Shown here in pieces: positions 11,752 through 19,617 of a stretch of DNA of 64,000 bases. The notes beneath the pieces were generated by a model. The model saw only the letters and a program-made list of their open reading frames with translations, did not search any database and had not been told where the DNA came from. Origin of the DNA: Sphingomonadaceae bacterium (GTDB lineage: Bacteria; Pseudomonadota; Alphaproteobacteria; Sphingomonadales; Sphingomonadaceae); assembly GCA_947451145.1 (NCBI GenBank), contig CANFXW010000007.1, positions 84,784-148,783 on the forward strand, written 5' to 3'. Each line of letters begins with the position of its first letter. Within the stretch, counting starts at the first letter, position 1. The position numbers were made by a program, and so were the translations under genes.

Positions 11752-13310
11752 CAGGCTTCTTCTGCGGGGAGCTCAAGGCGCGGAAACAGAGGCGTCGGCG
11801 CGGCAAGACGAAATGGGCTTTCCGCCAGCGGTGAATACCAGTGCGAGCCGATGCCCGCATAGGTCCGGACATCGACCGGAACTCCCATGGTATCGAGCAG
11901 CTTGTCCGCGCTGGCGGGAATGACGGCTCGAATACCCGTGGCGAGCTGCGCGATGCAGATGAACAGGGTCGCCAGTACGGTTTCCATGCGTTCCGGGTCT
12001 GTCTTGCGCAGAGCCCAAGGCGCCTGCGTATCGACATAGGCATTACAGGCAAACACCGCCTGCATCCAAAGTTCAATCGCCTGCGTTGGCGCAACGGCGT
12101 CAAATGCGGCAGGAATGTCGTGCTGAACGGCCGTACCGACCAGTTCGAGCAGGTCGTTATCCGCCTGATCATGGCCGTGAATGGCAGGAAGCGTGCCTTC
12201 TAAGTTTTTGGCGATAAAGCTCAGCACCCGCTGCGCCAGATTGCCGAATGCATTCCCCAGCTCGCTGTTGCCGCGCATGACAATCGCCTCGGGCGAGTAC
12301 GAGCCATCCTGCCCGAAGGCCACTTCGCGCATCAGGAAATAGCGCAAGGTATCAACGCCAAACCGCCCCGCCAGCTCCAGCGGATCGGTGACGTTGCCGA
12401 GTGACTTGCTCTCTTTCTGCCCGCGGTTGAGCAGGAAGCCGTGGCCGAACACCTGCCTGGGCAGAGCCAGATCGGCGCTCATCAGGAAGGCGGGCCAATA
12501 GACCGTGTGGAAGCGGACGATGTCCTTGCCGATCAGGTGGATATCGGCAGGCCACCACTTCGCCATTTCCGGCGTTTCTTCCGGAAAACCAAGGCCGGTC
12601 AGATAGTTGGTTAGCGCATCGACCCACACATACATCACATGATTGTCGCTGCCGGGAACCTTGACGCCCCAGTCAAAACTGGTCCGCGAAACCGAAAGAT
12701 CGCGCAGGCCACCCTCGACAAAGCGCAGGACTTCGTTGCGGCGGCTGTCGGGTTTCAGGAATTCCGGGTGATCGTTGTAGAGCGCCAGCAGCGGCTCGGC
12801 ATATTTGGACAGGCGGAAGAACCAGCTTTCCTCAACGGTCCACTCCACCGGCGTGCCCTGCGGCGAGAGCTTTTCGCCCCCCTCCCCGGTGGTGAGTTCG
12901 GCTTCGTCGTAATAGGCCTCGTCGCGGATCGAGTACCAGCCTTCGTAACGATCGAGGTAGAGATCGCCCTTGGCCTCCATCCGCCGCCACAGTTCCTGGC
13001 TGGCCGCATGATGGCGCGGCTCGGTAGTGCGCATGAACACATCATAAGAAACATTCAGAGCCTTGCACATGTCAATGAAATAGGCTGACATTTCATCGCA
13101 AAGTTCTTTTGGCGTGATGCCCAGATCGCGGGCCTTTTGTGCCATCTTCAGCCCGTGCTCGTCGGTCCCGGTCTGAAAGCGCACGTCCCTGCCCTGCTGG
13201 CGCTGGTGGCGGGCGATAACGTCTGCGGCAATCGCCTCATAGGCGTGGCCGATGTGGGGCTTGCCATTGGGGTAGGAAATGGCGGTAGTGATGTAAAACG
13301 GTTCGGCCAT
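11751..13310 (-). CDS. metG: Methionyl-tRNA synthetase
   Basis: Class I synthetase charging tRNA-Met. At 519 aa it is the short form without the C-terminal tRNA-binding domain. Signature motifs are HIGH (GKPHIGHAYEA) and the KMSKS equivalent KESKSLGN. The connecting domain (GWYSIRDEAYYDE…) has none of the zinc-binding Cys pairs of the E. coli form, so this is the zinc-free type. I chose the ATG at 13310 (MAEPFYITTAISYPNG); an upstream in-frame extension of 26 residues shows no conservation and runs to the holB end. It sits 31 nt after holB. Confidence 0.95.
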   Translation of the reverse strand: MAEPFYITTAISYPNGKPHIGHAYEAIAADVIARHQRQQGRDVRFQTGTDEHGLKMAQKARDLGITPKELCDEMSAYFIDMCKALNVSYDVFMRTTEPRHHAASQELWRRMEAKGDLYLDRYEGWYSIRDEAYYDEAELTTGEGGEKLSPQGTPVEWTVEESWFFRLSKYAEPLLALYNDHPEFLKPDSRRNEVLRFVEGGLRDLSVSRTSFDWGVKVPGSDNHVMYVWVDALTNYLTGLGFPEETPEMAKWWPADIHLIGKDIVRFHTVYWPAFLMSADLALPRQVFGHGFLLNRGQKESKSLGNVTDPLELAGRFGVDTLRYFLMREVAFGQDGSYSPEAIVMRGNSELGNAFGNLAQRVLSFIAKNLEGTLPAIHGHDQADNDLLELVGTAVQHDIPAAFDAVAPTQAIELWMQAVFACNAYVDTQAPWALRKTDPERMETVLATLFICIAQLATGIRAVIPASADKLLDTMGVPVDVRTYAGIGSHWYSPLAESPFRLAAPTPLFPRLELPAEEA

Positions 13311-13341
13311 AGCCGGTGCAAAGCTTTCTATACCTGAGGTC

Positions 13342-14301
13342 TCAGGCCGCTTCTCTAGGCAGAGCCGCCGATGCCAGCAAGCCGCCAATTTCCATCATCA
13401 GTAGCCCGGGATCGAAATTGGCTGTCGGAGCAGCCACCGAAAGGCGGGCGATCTCGGCGTGGGCCTCGATGATCCGCGCCTGCTGGGCGGCGTTGACCCG
13501 CGGCAATGCGGCGCCCAGCACGGCCCGGGCGAGATCAAGTGTTGCCATCTGCCGCTCGCGATCGGGCTTTGCGCCAATCTCTGCCGCCATGGCCCCGCGC
13601 AGAGTGAAGTGCTCGTCGCCTTCGATCACCAGCCGCTCCATGATGCCATGCAGGCCGCCGAGTTCCTGATCGACAAAGCCCAGAGCTGCGCCCGGCGATC
13701 CCTCGGCCGCTGCGACGGCTGCGGCGCGGGTGGCGCTATCGGCTTGCGGCGCTTCGCGCGATACGATCCGGGCGACCTCGTCGGATGGCAGCGCCGGAAA
13801 GCGCAGGATTCGGCAGCGCGAGCGGATTGTTGGCAGAAGCCGCCCAGGACGGTGCGACACCAGCAGGAAGAAGGTTCCGACCGGCGGCTCCTCCAGACTC
13901 TTGAGCAGGGCATTGGAGGCGCTAGTCTCGAGATCATCAGCCGGGTCGATGATTACCGCCCTTCTGCCGCCTAATGTTGGTCGAGTATTCAATCGGCGCT
14001 GTAACCTGCGAATTTCCTCGACTGGAATAGATCGCTTGCGCTTGATGTCTGTTTCACCAGCCTCAACCTTCTTCTCCTCTCCTTTTTCCGGTGGATGCTC
14101 GGGGAACAGAATGTCCGGATGGCGATCAGAGGGCGGCTGCGGCACGCCTGCTTCGGCGACCAGTTCAGCGGCGGCGGCGCGGGCGAACAGCGCCTTGCCC
14201 ATGCCCTTTGGTCCGACGAGCAGCCATGCGTGATGCATCCGCGTTGAATCGAGCGCTTTGCGCCATTCGCGCCAGGCCTCGTCATGGCCGATCAGGCTCA
14301 T
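13342..14301 (-). CDS. holB: DNA polymerase III delta' subunit
   Basis: Clamp-loader subunit of the replicative polymerase. The 319 aa open with an AAA+ module: LIGHDEAWREW, a P-loop GPKGMGKALF, IIDPADDL in the Walker B position, ASNALLKSLEEPP, and the RSRCRILRF sensor/SRC motif. No zinc-finger Cys are visible. The start overlaps the tmk stop by 4 nt; tmk-holB-metG-tatD is a common proteobacterial order. Confidence 0.92.
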   Translation of the reverse strand: MSLIGHDEAWREWRKALDSTRMHHAWLLVGPKGMGKALFARAAAAELVAEAGVPQPPSDRHPDILFPEHPPEKGEEKKVEAGETDIKRKRSIPVEEIRRLQRRLNTRPTLGGRRAVIIDPADDLETSASNALLKSLEEPPVGTFFLLVSHRPGRLLPTIRSRCRILRFPALPSDEVARIVSREAPQADSATRAAAVAAAEGSPGAALGFVDQELGGLHGIMERLVIEGDEHFTLRGAMAAEIGAKPDRERQMATLDLARAVLGAALPRVNAAQQARIIEAHAEIARLSVAAPTANFDPGLLMMEIGGLLASAALPREAA

Positions 14302-14924
14302 GCCAGACGGCCCAGCGCGGCCAGAACCGCAGCGTGGATAGCCTCGGCACTGCCATTGCCGTCGATCCGGGCAAAGCGTTCGGGATCAGCCTTGGCCATC
14401 AGATCGAACCGTGCAGCCACGGCTGCGTGGAATGCCTCGGGGCGGCCACCAATACGGTCTGCCGAATCGCCATCGCGCGCGGCAAGGCGCTGGGCGGCGA
14501 TGGCGGGGGAAACTTCGATCAGCAGGGTGAGATCGGGTAGCAGGCCGCCAGAACCGATGCGGTGCAATTCCATCACCTCGACATCGGACAGGCCGCCACC
14601 GCCGCCCTGATAGGCACGGCTCGAATCAACGAAGCGATCGCAGATAACCGAAGCCCCGCGTGCGATCGCCGGAACAATCAGCCGCTCGACATGATCGGAA
14701 CGGGCGGCGGCGAACAGCAGCGCTTCGGCGCGCGGGTGCCAGCCCTCCCCCTCCATGCCGAGCAGCAGCGCGCGGATTGCTTCTGCGCCGGGCGTTCCGC
14801 CGGGTTCGCGGGTGGTGACGACTTCGCGGCCCTGTGCCCGCAGAGCCTCCGCCAGCAGGCGCGTCTGTGTCGATTTGCCTGCACCTTCGCCGCCTTCAAA
14901 AGCGATGAACTTTCCGGCGCTCAT
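14298..14924 (-). CDS. tmk: Thymidylate kinase
   Basis: Phosphorylates dTMP to dTDP. At 208 aa it is the normal length. Motifs are the P-loop FEGGEGAGKST, the DR(Y/F) motif CDRFVDSSRAYQG, and the LID region SPAIAAQRLAARDGD. The start overlaps the dacC-type gene stop by 4 nt and the 3' end overlaps holB by 4 nt. Confidence 0.95.
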   Translation of the reverse strand: MSAGKFIAFEGGEGAGKSTQTRLLAEALRAQGREVVTTREPGGTPGAEAIRALLLGMEGEGWHPRAEALLFAAARSDHVERLIVPAIARGASVICDRFVDSSRAYQGGGGGLSDVEVMELHRIGSGGLLPDLTLLIEVSPAIAAQRLAARDGDSADRIGGRPEAFHAAVAARFDLMAKADPERFARIDGNGSAEAIHAAVLAALGRLA

Positions 14925-16150
14925 GAAACCAGTCCCATCAGGCCGTTGCGCAGTCGCTCGAACAGATTGGCCTTACCCACCTCTTCGCCAGCGATCAGCG
15001 GCACCCGGTGCGGCTCGCCATTGCCGATGCGGATCTCAAGCGATGCGACCATCGATCCCTTGGCTATCGGGGCTTCCAGCGGACCATCGTAGACAATCTT
15101 CAGGCTGGCTGGCCCGTCGGCATCCTTGGGCACAGAGGCGGCAAATCCGGTGGGGGTAACCAGACTGACATGCCGCGCAGCGCCGCCCTGGACCTTCGCC
15201 TCACCAATCGATTGCCCCGGCTTGAACAATGGCTTGCTGGCGAATGCGGCGAAGCCCCAGTCCATCAAGGCTTGTGCAGCCTTGGCGCGATCCCGCGAAC
15301 GATCCGCTCCGGCGATGACCATCACCAGCCGCCGCCCATTGCGCTCTGCCGAACCGAGGAAGCCGTATCCGGCCTGATTGGTAAAGCCGGTCTTGATACC
15401 ATCCGCCCCGACAAGCTTGCCGAGGATCGGGTCGTGATTGGCCTGCGTAATGCCGTTCCATGTCAGCGTCTCGTGGCCGATATAGCGGTGATAGAGGTCC
15501 GGATGCTCGGCAATCATCGCGCCAGCCAGCAGCGCCAAGTCGTGGGCGGTAACAAAGGTTTCGCCATCATCCATCCAGCCATTTGGCGTACCGAAGTGGC
15601 TGTCTTTCATGCCCAGATGCCGCGCCTCGGCATTCATCAGCGCGACCCAGGTCGGCACCGATCCCGCTGCACCTTCGGCCAGCACAACACAGGCATCATT
15701 GGCGGAGATATTGGCGATACCGAGCAACAGGTCATTGACCGTAGGACTGGCAGCCTGATCAAGGAACATCGTCGATCCGACCCGGTGCCATTGCCTGAAA
15801 GCACCAGCGCTCATCCGCATGGTCTGGCTGGTGTTGAGCTGGTTACGGCCCACCATCTCGAACGCGGTGTAAAGTGTCATCACTTTGGTGATCGAGGCGG
15901 GCAGGAAGCGGCGGTCTGCCTGCTTGGAATAGAGCACTTGCCCCGAACTCAGATCGACCAGCAGCGCGATCGGCACGGCATCAACCTCTACCGGCGGCTT
16001 TGCCGGATCGGCATCGAGCAACACCGGCTCAGCCTGAGCAATGCGGGGCTCAGAGGTAACGGCGACAAGCGTGGCCGGACTGGACAACACCGGAGCCGCC
16101 GCCAAGGGCAGGGCCAACACTCCCAGCATTTTGATGGACAGGCGTTTCAA
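14921..16150 (-). CDS. dacC: D-alanyl-D-alanine carboxypeptidase (PBP5/6 family)
   Basis: Removes the terminal D-Ala from peptidoglycan stem peptides in the periplasm. The 409 aa start with a signal peptide (basic MKRLSIK, then a hydrophobic core up to about residue 24). Catalytic motifs are SxxK at Ser86-Lys89 (SITK), SxN (SAND) and KTG (DGIKTGFTNQAG). A PBP5 C-terminal beta domain follows, ending in an amphipathic helix (LFERLRNGLMGLVS) suited to membrane anchoring. It sits 48 nt after rlpA and overlaps tmk. The dacC/dacA naming is by class only. Confidence 0.93.
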   Translation of the reverse strand: MKRLSIKMLGVLALPLAAAPVLSSPATLVAVTSEPRIAQAEPVLLDADPAKPPVEVDAVPIALLVDLSSGQVLYSKQADRRFLPASITKVMTLYTAFEMVGRNQLNTSQTMRMSAGAFRQWHRVGSTMFLDQAASPTVNDLLLGIANISANDACVVLAEGAAGSVPTWVALMNAEARHLGMKDSHFGTPNGWMDDGETFVTAHDLALLAGAMIAEHPDLYHRYIGHETLTWNGITQANHDPILGKLVGADGIKTGFTNQAGYGFLGSAERNGRRLVMVIAGADRSRDRAKAAQALMDWGFAAFASKPLFKPGQSIGEAKVQGGAARHVSLVTPTGFAASVPKDADGPASLKIVYDGPLEAPIAKGSMVASLEIRIGNGEPHRVPLIAGEEVGKANLFERLRNGLMGLVS

Positions 16151-16198
16151 TTCCGCTCCCGCGCGCTTCGGTGATCGCGCGGGACTTCAGGAAAACCC

Positions 16199-17170
16199 TC
16201 AGTCGGCGCGCTGGATTCGGGCGTCGGTATAACCGGCAGCCTCGGCCTTGGCGAGTGCGGCTTCGGCTTCTCCACGGCTGGTAAACGGTCCGACGCGAAC
16301 GCGGAACAACTTGCCCGCTGCGCTGACCGAACCACCGGCAGATTTGGCAACAGCTGCGCCGCGTTCCTTAGAGCTGAAGGCCCCGATCTGGACGTAGATT
16401 CCGGCTTCCGGCTTTGCTGCTGGTGCAGGCTTTGCAGTTGGCGTCGGCTTTGCAGCAGGTGCAGCCTTTGGCGCAGTGACCTTAGGCGTGACCGCGACGG
16501 GCGGCTTGGCCACCGGCTTTGATGGAGCGGGCGGTGCGGCAACCGGCGCTGGCGCAACACTCGGTGACACCATCGGCGGTGCCACGGCCCCCGGCGCAAC
16601 CAGAGGAGCGAGCGAAGCATCAAGCTTGCGCCGCAGCACGTTGACCAGCCCGATCGGCGTATCCATGCGGGCGGGCGCTTGTCCACCGGCACGCAGCGCA
16701 GCGCGCTCCTGCTCTGGTGGATTGACGCGGCGAATGCGGATCGGCGAATGATCGCCCGATACGCCCAATTGCGAAGCGGCAGCGGGCGACAATTCGACAA
16801 CCTGCGAGCCGCTCATTGGCCCGCGGCGGGTAACGCGAACAAGGATCGTCTTGCCGCTCTGCAACGAGGTGACCTCGGCATAGCTCGGCAGCGGCAGGGT
16901 GCGGTGGGCGACAGTCACCCCTTCCCCCGCCCCCACAGTTGCGTAACCGACTGAATCGAAGTTGAGCTTGTCCTCTGGCGTATAGGTCACGCCGTCGACG
17001 GTATAGGGAGCGCCGAGCACAACCGGATAGTCAGCCGCCGGCCCAATTCCGCGCGGCTGCACCGGTGCGGACGCCGGCGGCGCGGAATTGGCATGGCCCT
17101 GCCCGCAGGCAGCCAGTAATGTAACGATAGTCAGTGCAAAAGCACGATTAACGGGCAATCTCATCTGCAA
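16199..17170 (-). CDS. rlpA: RlpA-family septal lipoprotein with SPOR domain (degenerate catalytic site)
   Basis: RlpA proteins are outer-membrane lipoproteins, some with lytic transglycosylase activity on denuded glycan. The 323 aa carry a lipoprotein signal (LLAACGQ), a double-psi beta-barrel RlpA domain (about 40-140; AHRTLPL, VRVTRRGP, VELSPAAASQLG), a long Pro/Ala/Lys linker with a repeated AKP pattern and a C-terminal SPOR domain (about 248-322). The family's NDRGP motif reads TRRGP here, so the catalytic Asp is gone, and the usual SWYG and TANGE motifs are absent. The start overlaps the mltB end by 23 nt; a second ATG at 17164 is also possible. Confidence 0.88.
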   Translation of the reverse strand: MQMRLPVNRAFALTIVTLLAACGQGHANSAPPASAPVQPRGIGPAADYPVVLGAPYTVDGVTYTPEDKLNFDSVGYATVGAGEGVTVAHRTLPLPSYAEVTSLQSGKTILVRVTRRGPMSGSQVVELSPAAASQLGVSGDHSPIRIRRVNPPEQERAALRAGGQAPARMDTPIGLVNVLRRKLDASLAPLVAPGAVAPPMVSPSVAPAPVAAPPAPSKPVAKPPVAVTPKVTAPKAAPAAKPTPTAKPAPAAKPEAGIYVQIGAFSSKERGAAVAKSAGGSVSAAGKLFRVRVGPFTSRGEAEAALAKAEAAGYTDARIQRAD

Positions 17171-18257
17171 GCAACCCCACGGAAAGTGCGTAGTAGTTCG
17201 AGCAGTTATAATGGAGGATAACCCGATAATTACCGGTTAACAGCCAGGCGGGTGTCCCCGGTCCATCAGGTTCAAACAGGCTGGCGAGCACGTCGTCCGC
17301 CAGATTCCCTTGCGGCTGCACCCCCAGCTTGCGCCATTCGGCAACTGTCAGCCAGCGATCGTGCCGGGCATGGACGCGGCTGCATGAAGGGGCATTGAGC
17401 CGGGTGTTGACCGCAGCGCGATCAAAACCATCGGGCACCGAAGCGCGAACGCCCCATGGCTGGCCAGTGCGCCAGCCGGCATCGCGGAAATAGTTGGCGA
17501 TGGATGAAAGCGTATCGGGCGCGCTGCTCCAGATATTGGCCATGCCATCGCCATCACCATCAACCGCGAGGCGCAGGTACATCGAAGGCAAGAACTGCGG
17601 ATTACCGAATGCCCCAGCCCAGGAACCGACCAGCTGGCTGCGCGGCACACCCCGGTCTGCCATCTTGAGCACGGCAACGAATTCCTGCGCGAACAGCTCC
17701 CGCCGCCGCCCTTCATAGGCGAGCGTCGCAAGCGCCTGCGGCAGATCGAAGTTGCCCTTGATCGCGCCGTAGTCCGTCTCATGGCCCCAGATCGCCAGCA
17801 GAATGGGAACGGGCACGCCGTATTTCTGCTCGATCGCAGAAGCGAAAGCGGAAACCTCGGCGAATTTGTTCCGGCCGCGAGCGATGCGGGCGGCATCAAC
17901 ATGGGCGCGCAGATAGGGTGCAACCGGCGGAATACCGGAGCGGGTCGGACTTCCCGGCTGCGCGCGGTCGAGTTCAATAACCCGCCGGTTGAGCGTCAGG
18001 CCGCTGGTCAGGTTCCGGATCGTCGGCTCACTCACCCCTGCGCTGCGTGCACGCGCAGCGAGTAGCTGGACATAGCCCTGAAATGACACCTGATCTTCAG
18101 CCGAGTCGGTATCGGGAGTGGCCTGCACGACCGGCACAGAAACCACTTGCGCGGGCGTTGCGGGAACTGCGGTCTGCGGCGACATCGGTGCCTGGCCAAG
18201 CAGCGCGGAGCTGGCGACTGCAATGGAGAGTTTTAACGGGCGGAGAATCCGGAACAT
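17148..18257 (-). CDS. mltB: Lytic murein transglycosylase, MltB family
   Basis: Cleaves peptidoglycan between MurNAc and GlcNAc in the periplasm. The 369 aa have an N-terminal signal peptide (LSIAVASSALLGQA) and the MltB core: VPILLAIWGHETDYG with the catalytic Glu, GNFDLPQALATLAYEGRR, GSWAGAFGNPQFLPS, DGDGMANIW and SIANYF. A peptidoglycan-binding C-terminal region follows. As the first gene of the minus-strand wall/replication set ending at 10035, its promoter should lie in 18258-18354, a GC-rich gap before tRNA-Ser. Confidence 0.92.
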   Translation of the reverse strand: MFRILRPLKLSIAVASSALLGQAPMSPQTAVPATPAQVVSVPVVQATPDTDSAEDQVSFQGYVQLLAARARSAGVSEPTIRNLTSGLTLNRRVIELDRAQPGSPTRSGIPPVAPYLRAHVDAARIARGRNKFAEVSAFASAIEQKYGVPVPILLAIWGHETDYGAIKGNFDLPQALATLAYEGRRRELFAQEFVAVLKMADRGVPRSQLVGSWAGAFGNPQFLPSMYLRLAVDGDGDGMANIWSSAPDTLSSIANYFRDAGWRTGQPWGVRASVPDGFDRAAVNTRLNAPSCSRVHARHDRWLTVAEWRKLGVQPQGNLADDVLASLFEPDGPGTPAWLLTGNYRVILHYNCSNYYALSVGLLADEIAR

Positions 18258-18354
18258 TGACCCAACTTCGCACAGGCAGTGGCGAAAGGGAATTGCGCTT
18301 GTCGCACCATATCGCTAGCGGCGGTGTTTCTGGCGCAGTTAGCTCGCCAGATTT

Positions 18355-18444
18355 GGACAGGTGGCCGAGTGGTTTAAGGCAACGGTCTTGAAAACCGTCG
18401 TGGGTGGAAGCTCACCGTGGGTTCGAATCCCACCCTGTCCGCCA
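18355..18444 (+). tRNA. tRNA-Ser (anticodon TGA)
   Basis: A complete class II cloverleaf: acceptor GGACAGG pairs with CCTGTCC, D-stem GCC/GGC, anticodon stem ACGGT/ACCGT with loop CTTGAAA (anticodon TGA at 18389-18391), a long variable arm of serine type, and a T-arm with GTTCGAATCCCAC. Discriminator G and an encoded CCA close the gene. Confidence 0.97.
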
Positions 18445-18488
18445 AGCTGTGCTTTTGCCCATGGCCATGTGATCGTTGATGCCGAAAG

Positions 18489-19577
18489 ATGACAACTTGC
18501 CATGATTTGGCGAAAAACCTGAACAGCAGAGCCAAGATGCAACCCTTCAAGCGTTATATATATCTGTCACTGGCCCTGTTCATTTTGCTGTTTTCAGCGG
18601 CTTGGATGTTTTCCTCCAAAGGCCGACAATACTTCACGTTCTTTCACGTGGGGGTTTACGGGGCAAAGTTCGAGATGCTTCGTAATTGCGATATCGGGAA
18701 GATATTGATCCTTGGGGATTCACGCACCGGCATGGCCTATGATCCGGCCGTCCTCGGTGGATCAGTAAAGAGCTACGCCTTCACCGGTCACACCCCGATC
18801 GAAGGGTACTTCTTTGCCAAAAAGCTTTTGGCATGTCCGAACAAGCCAGCAGGCGTCATTCTCGCCTATTCCCCCAAAGAACTCAGCGATTTGCAGTGGT
18901 TCTGGAGCGTTGCTGTGCCTTCGGGCATTCTGGACATGGATGAACTGTCCGAAATCACCGACACAGCACGCAAACTCGGCGATCACGAAATCTATCGGCA
19001 GCAGTTTGGTACGGAACTTCCGCCATTGGCAAAAAACTGGACCTATCTGCACCACCTGCCAGTCTATGATTTCCCGACTTTCATGGCTTTGAAATACAAG
19101 CTGAACTTGAATATCTACAACCAGAACGCGGCGATATACCGGCAGGAAATGGACGAGAACGGGTTTGTTATATTTCCGGGCAACAATGTCTGCATCAAAG
19201 GCCTGTCGCCGGAATCGGAAGCTCCCCGGTTGAAGACCAACAAAGTCATCGACTTCTACTACCGGAAATTGATCGACATGCTCGAAGCACAGCACATCAA
19301 GACGATCATCGCGCCAATCCCCTATAGCACAAAGAGTTACGACCTGATCGCGCCAGCTTTCAAAAGCGATTTGCTGGAATATCAGCGGTCAGTAATTCGC
19401 GGAAAGCAATACGTCTCCCTGCACAAGGACCTGTTTACAGAGGTGGACAATTGCCTGTTCGCCGACGATCTCCACGTCAACCGTCAGGGTGCAGCAGCGT
19501 TTTCTGAGCTCATGAAGCAAGATCTGATGCCGCAATTCGCCAGGCCCGCTCCGCTTGCCAAGGGTTCATCGAGATGA
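18489..19577 (+). CDS. SGNH/GDSL-like membrane-anchored protein (DltD/AlgX-like role)
   Basis: The 362-aa product has one N-terminal anchor (hydrophobic stretch about residues 22-42) followed by an extracytoplasmic domain. SGNH traits are visible: block I ILGDSRTGMAYDP with the candidate Ser, and a C-terminal DDLHVNRQGAAAF carrying the D-x-H pair. Such proteins partner MBOAT transferases in DltB/DltD and AlgI/AlgJ-AlgX systems. The start could be 18489 or the ATG at 18537 (MQPFKRYIYL), which places the anchor nearer the N-terminus. It lies 44 nt after tRNA-Ser, is clearly more AT-rich than its neighbours and is followed by fkbH-, ACP- and MBOAT genes on the same strand. The name is by fold and context, not certain. 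Confidence 0.72.
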   Translation: MTTCHDLAKNLNSRAKMQPFKRYIYLSLALFILLFSAAWMFSSKGRQYFTFFHVGVYGAKFEMLRNCDIGKILILGDSRTGMAYDPAVLGGSVKSYAFTGHTPIEGYFFAKKLLACPNKPAGVILAYSPKELSDLQWFWSVAVPSGILDMDELSEITDTARKLGDHEIYRQQFGTELPPLAKNWTYLHHLPVYDFPTFMALKYKLNLNIYNQNAAIYRQEMDENGFVIFPGNNVCIKGLSPESEAPRLKTNKVIDFYYRKLIDMLEAQHIKTIIAPIPYSTKSYDLIAPAFKSDLLEYQRSVIRGKQYVSLHKDLFTEVDNCLFADDLHVNRQGAAAFSELMKQDLMPQFARPAPLAKGSSR

Positions 19578-19617
19578 CATTGGCTCAGCCTTGGGGAAAA
19601 GCAGTGCGGAAACCGGC

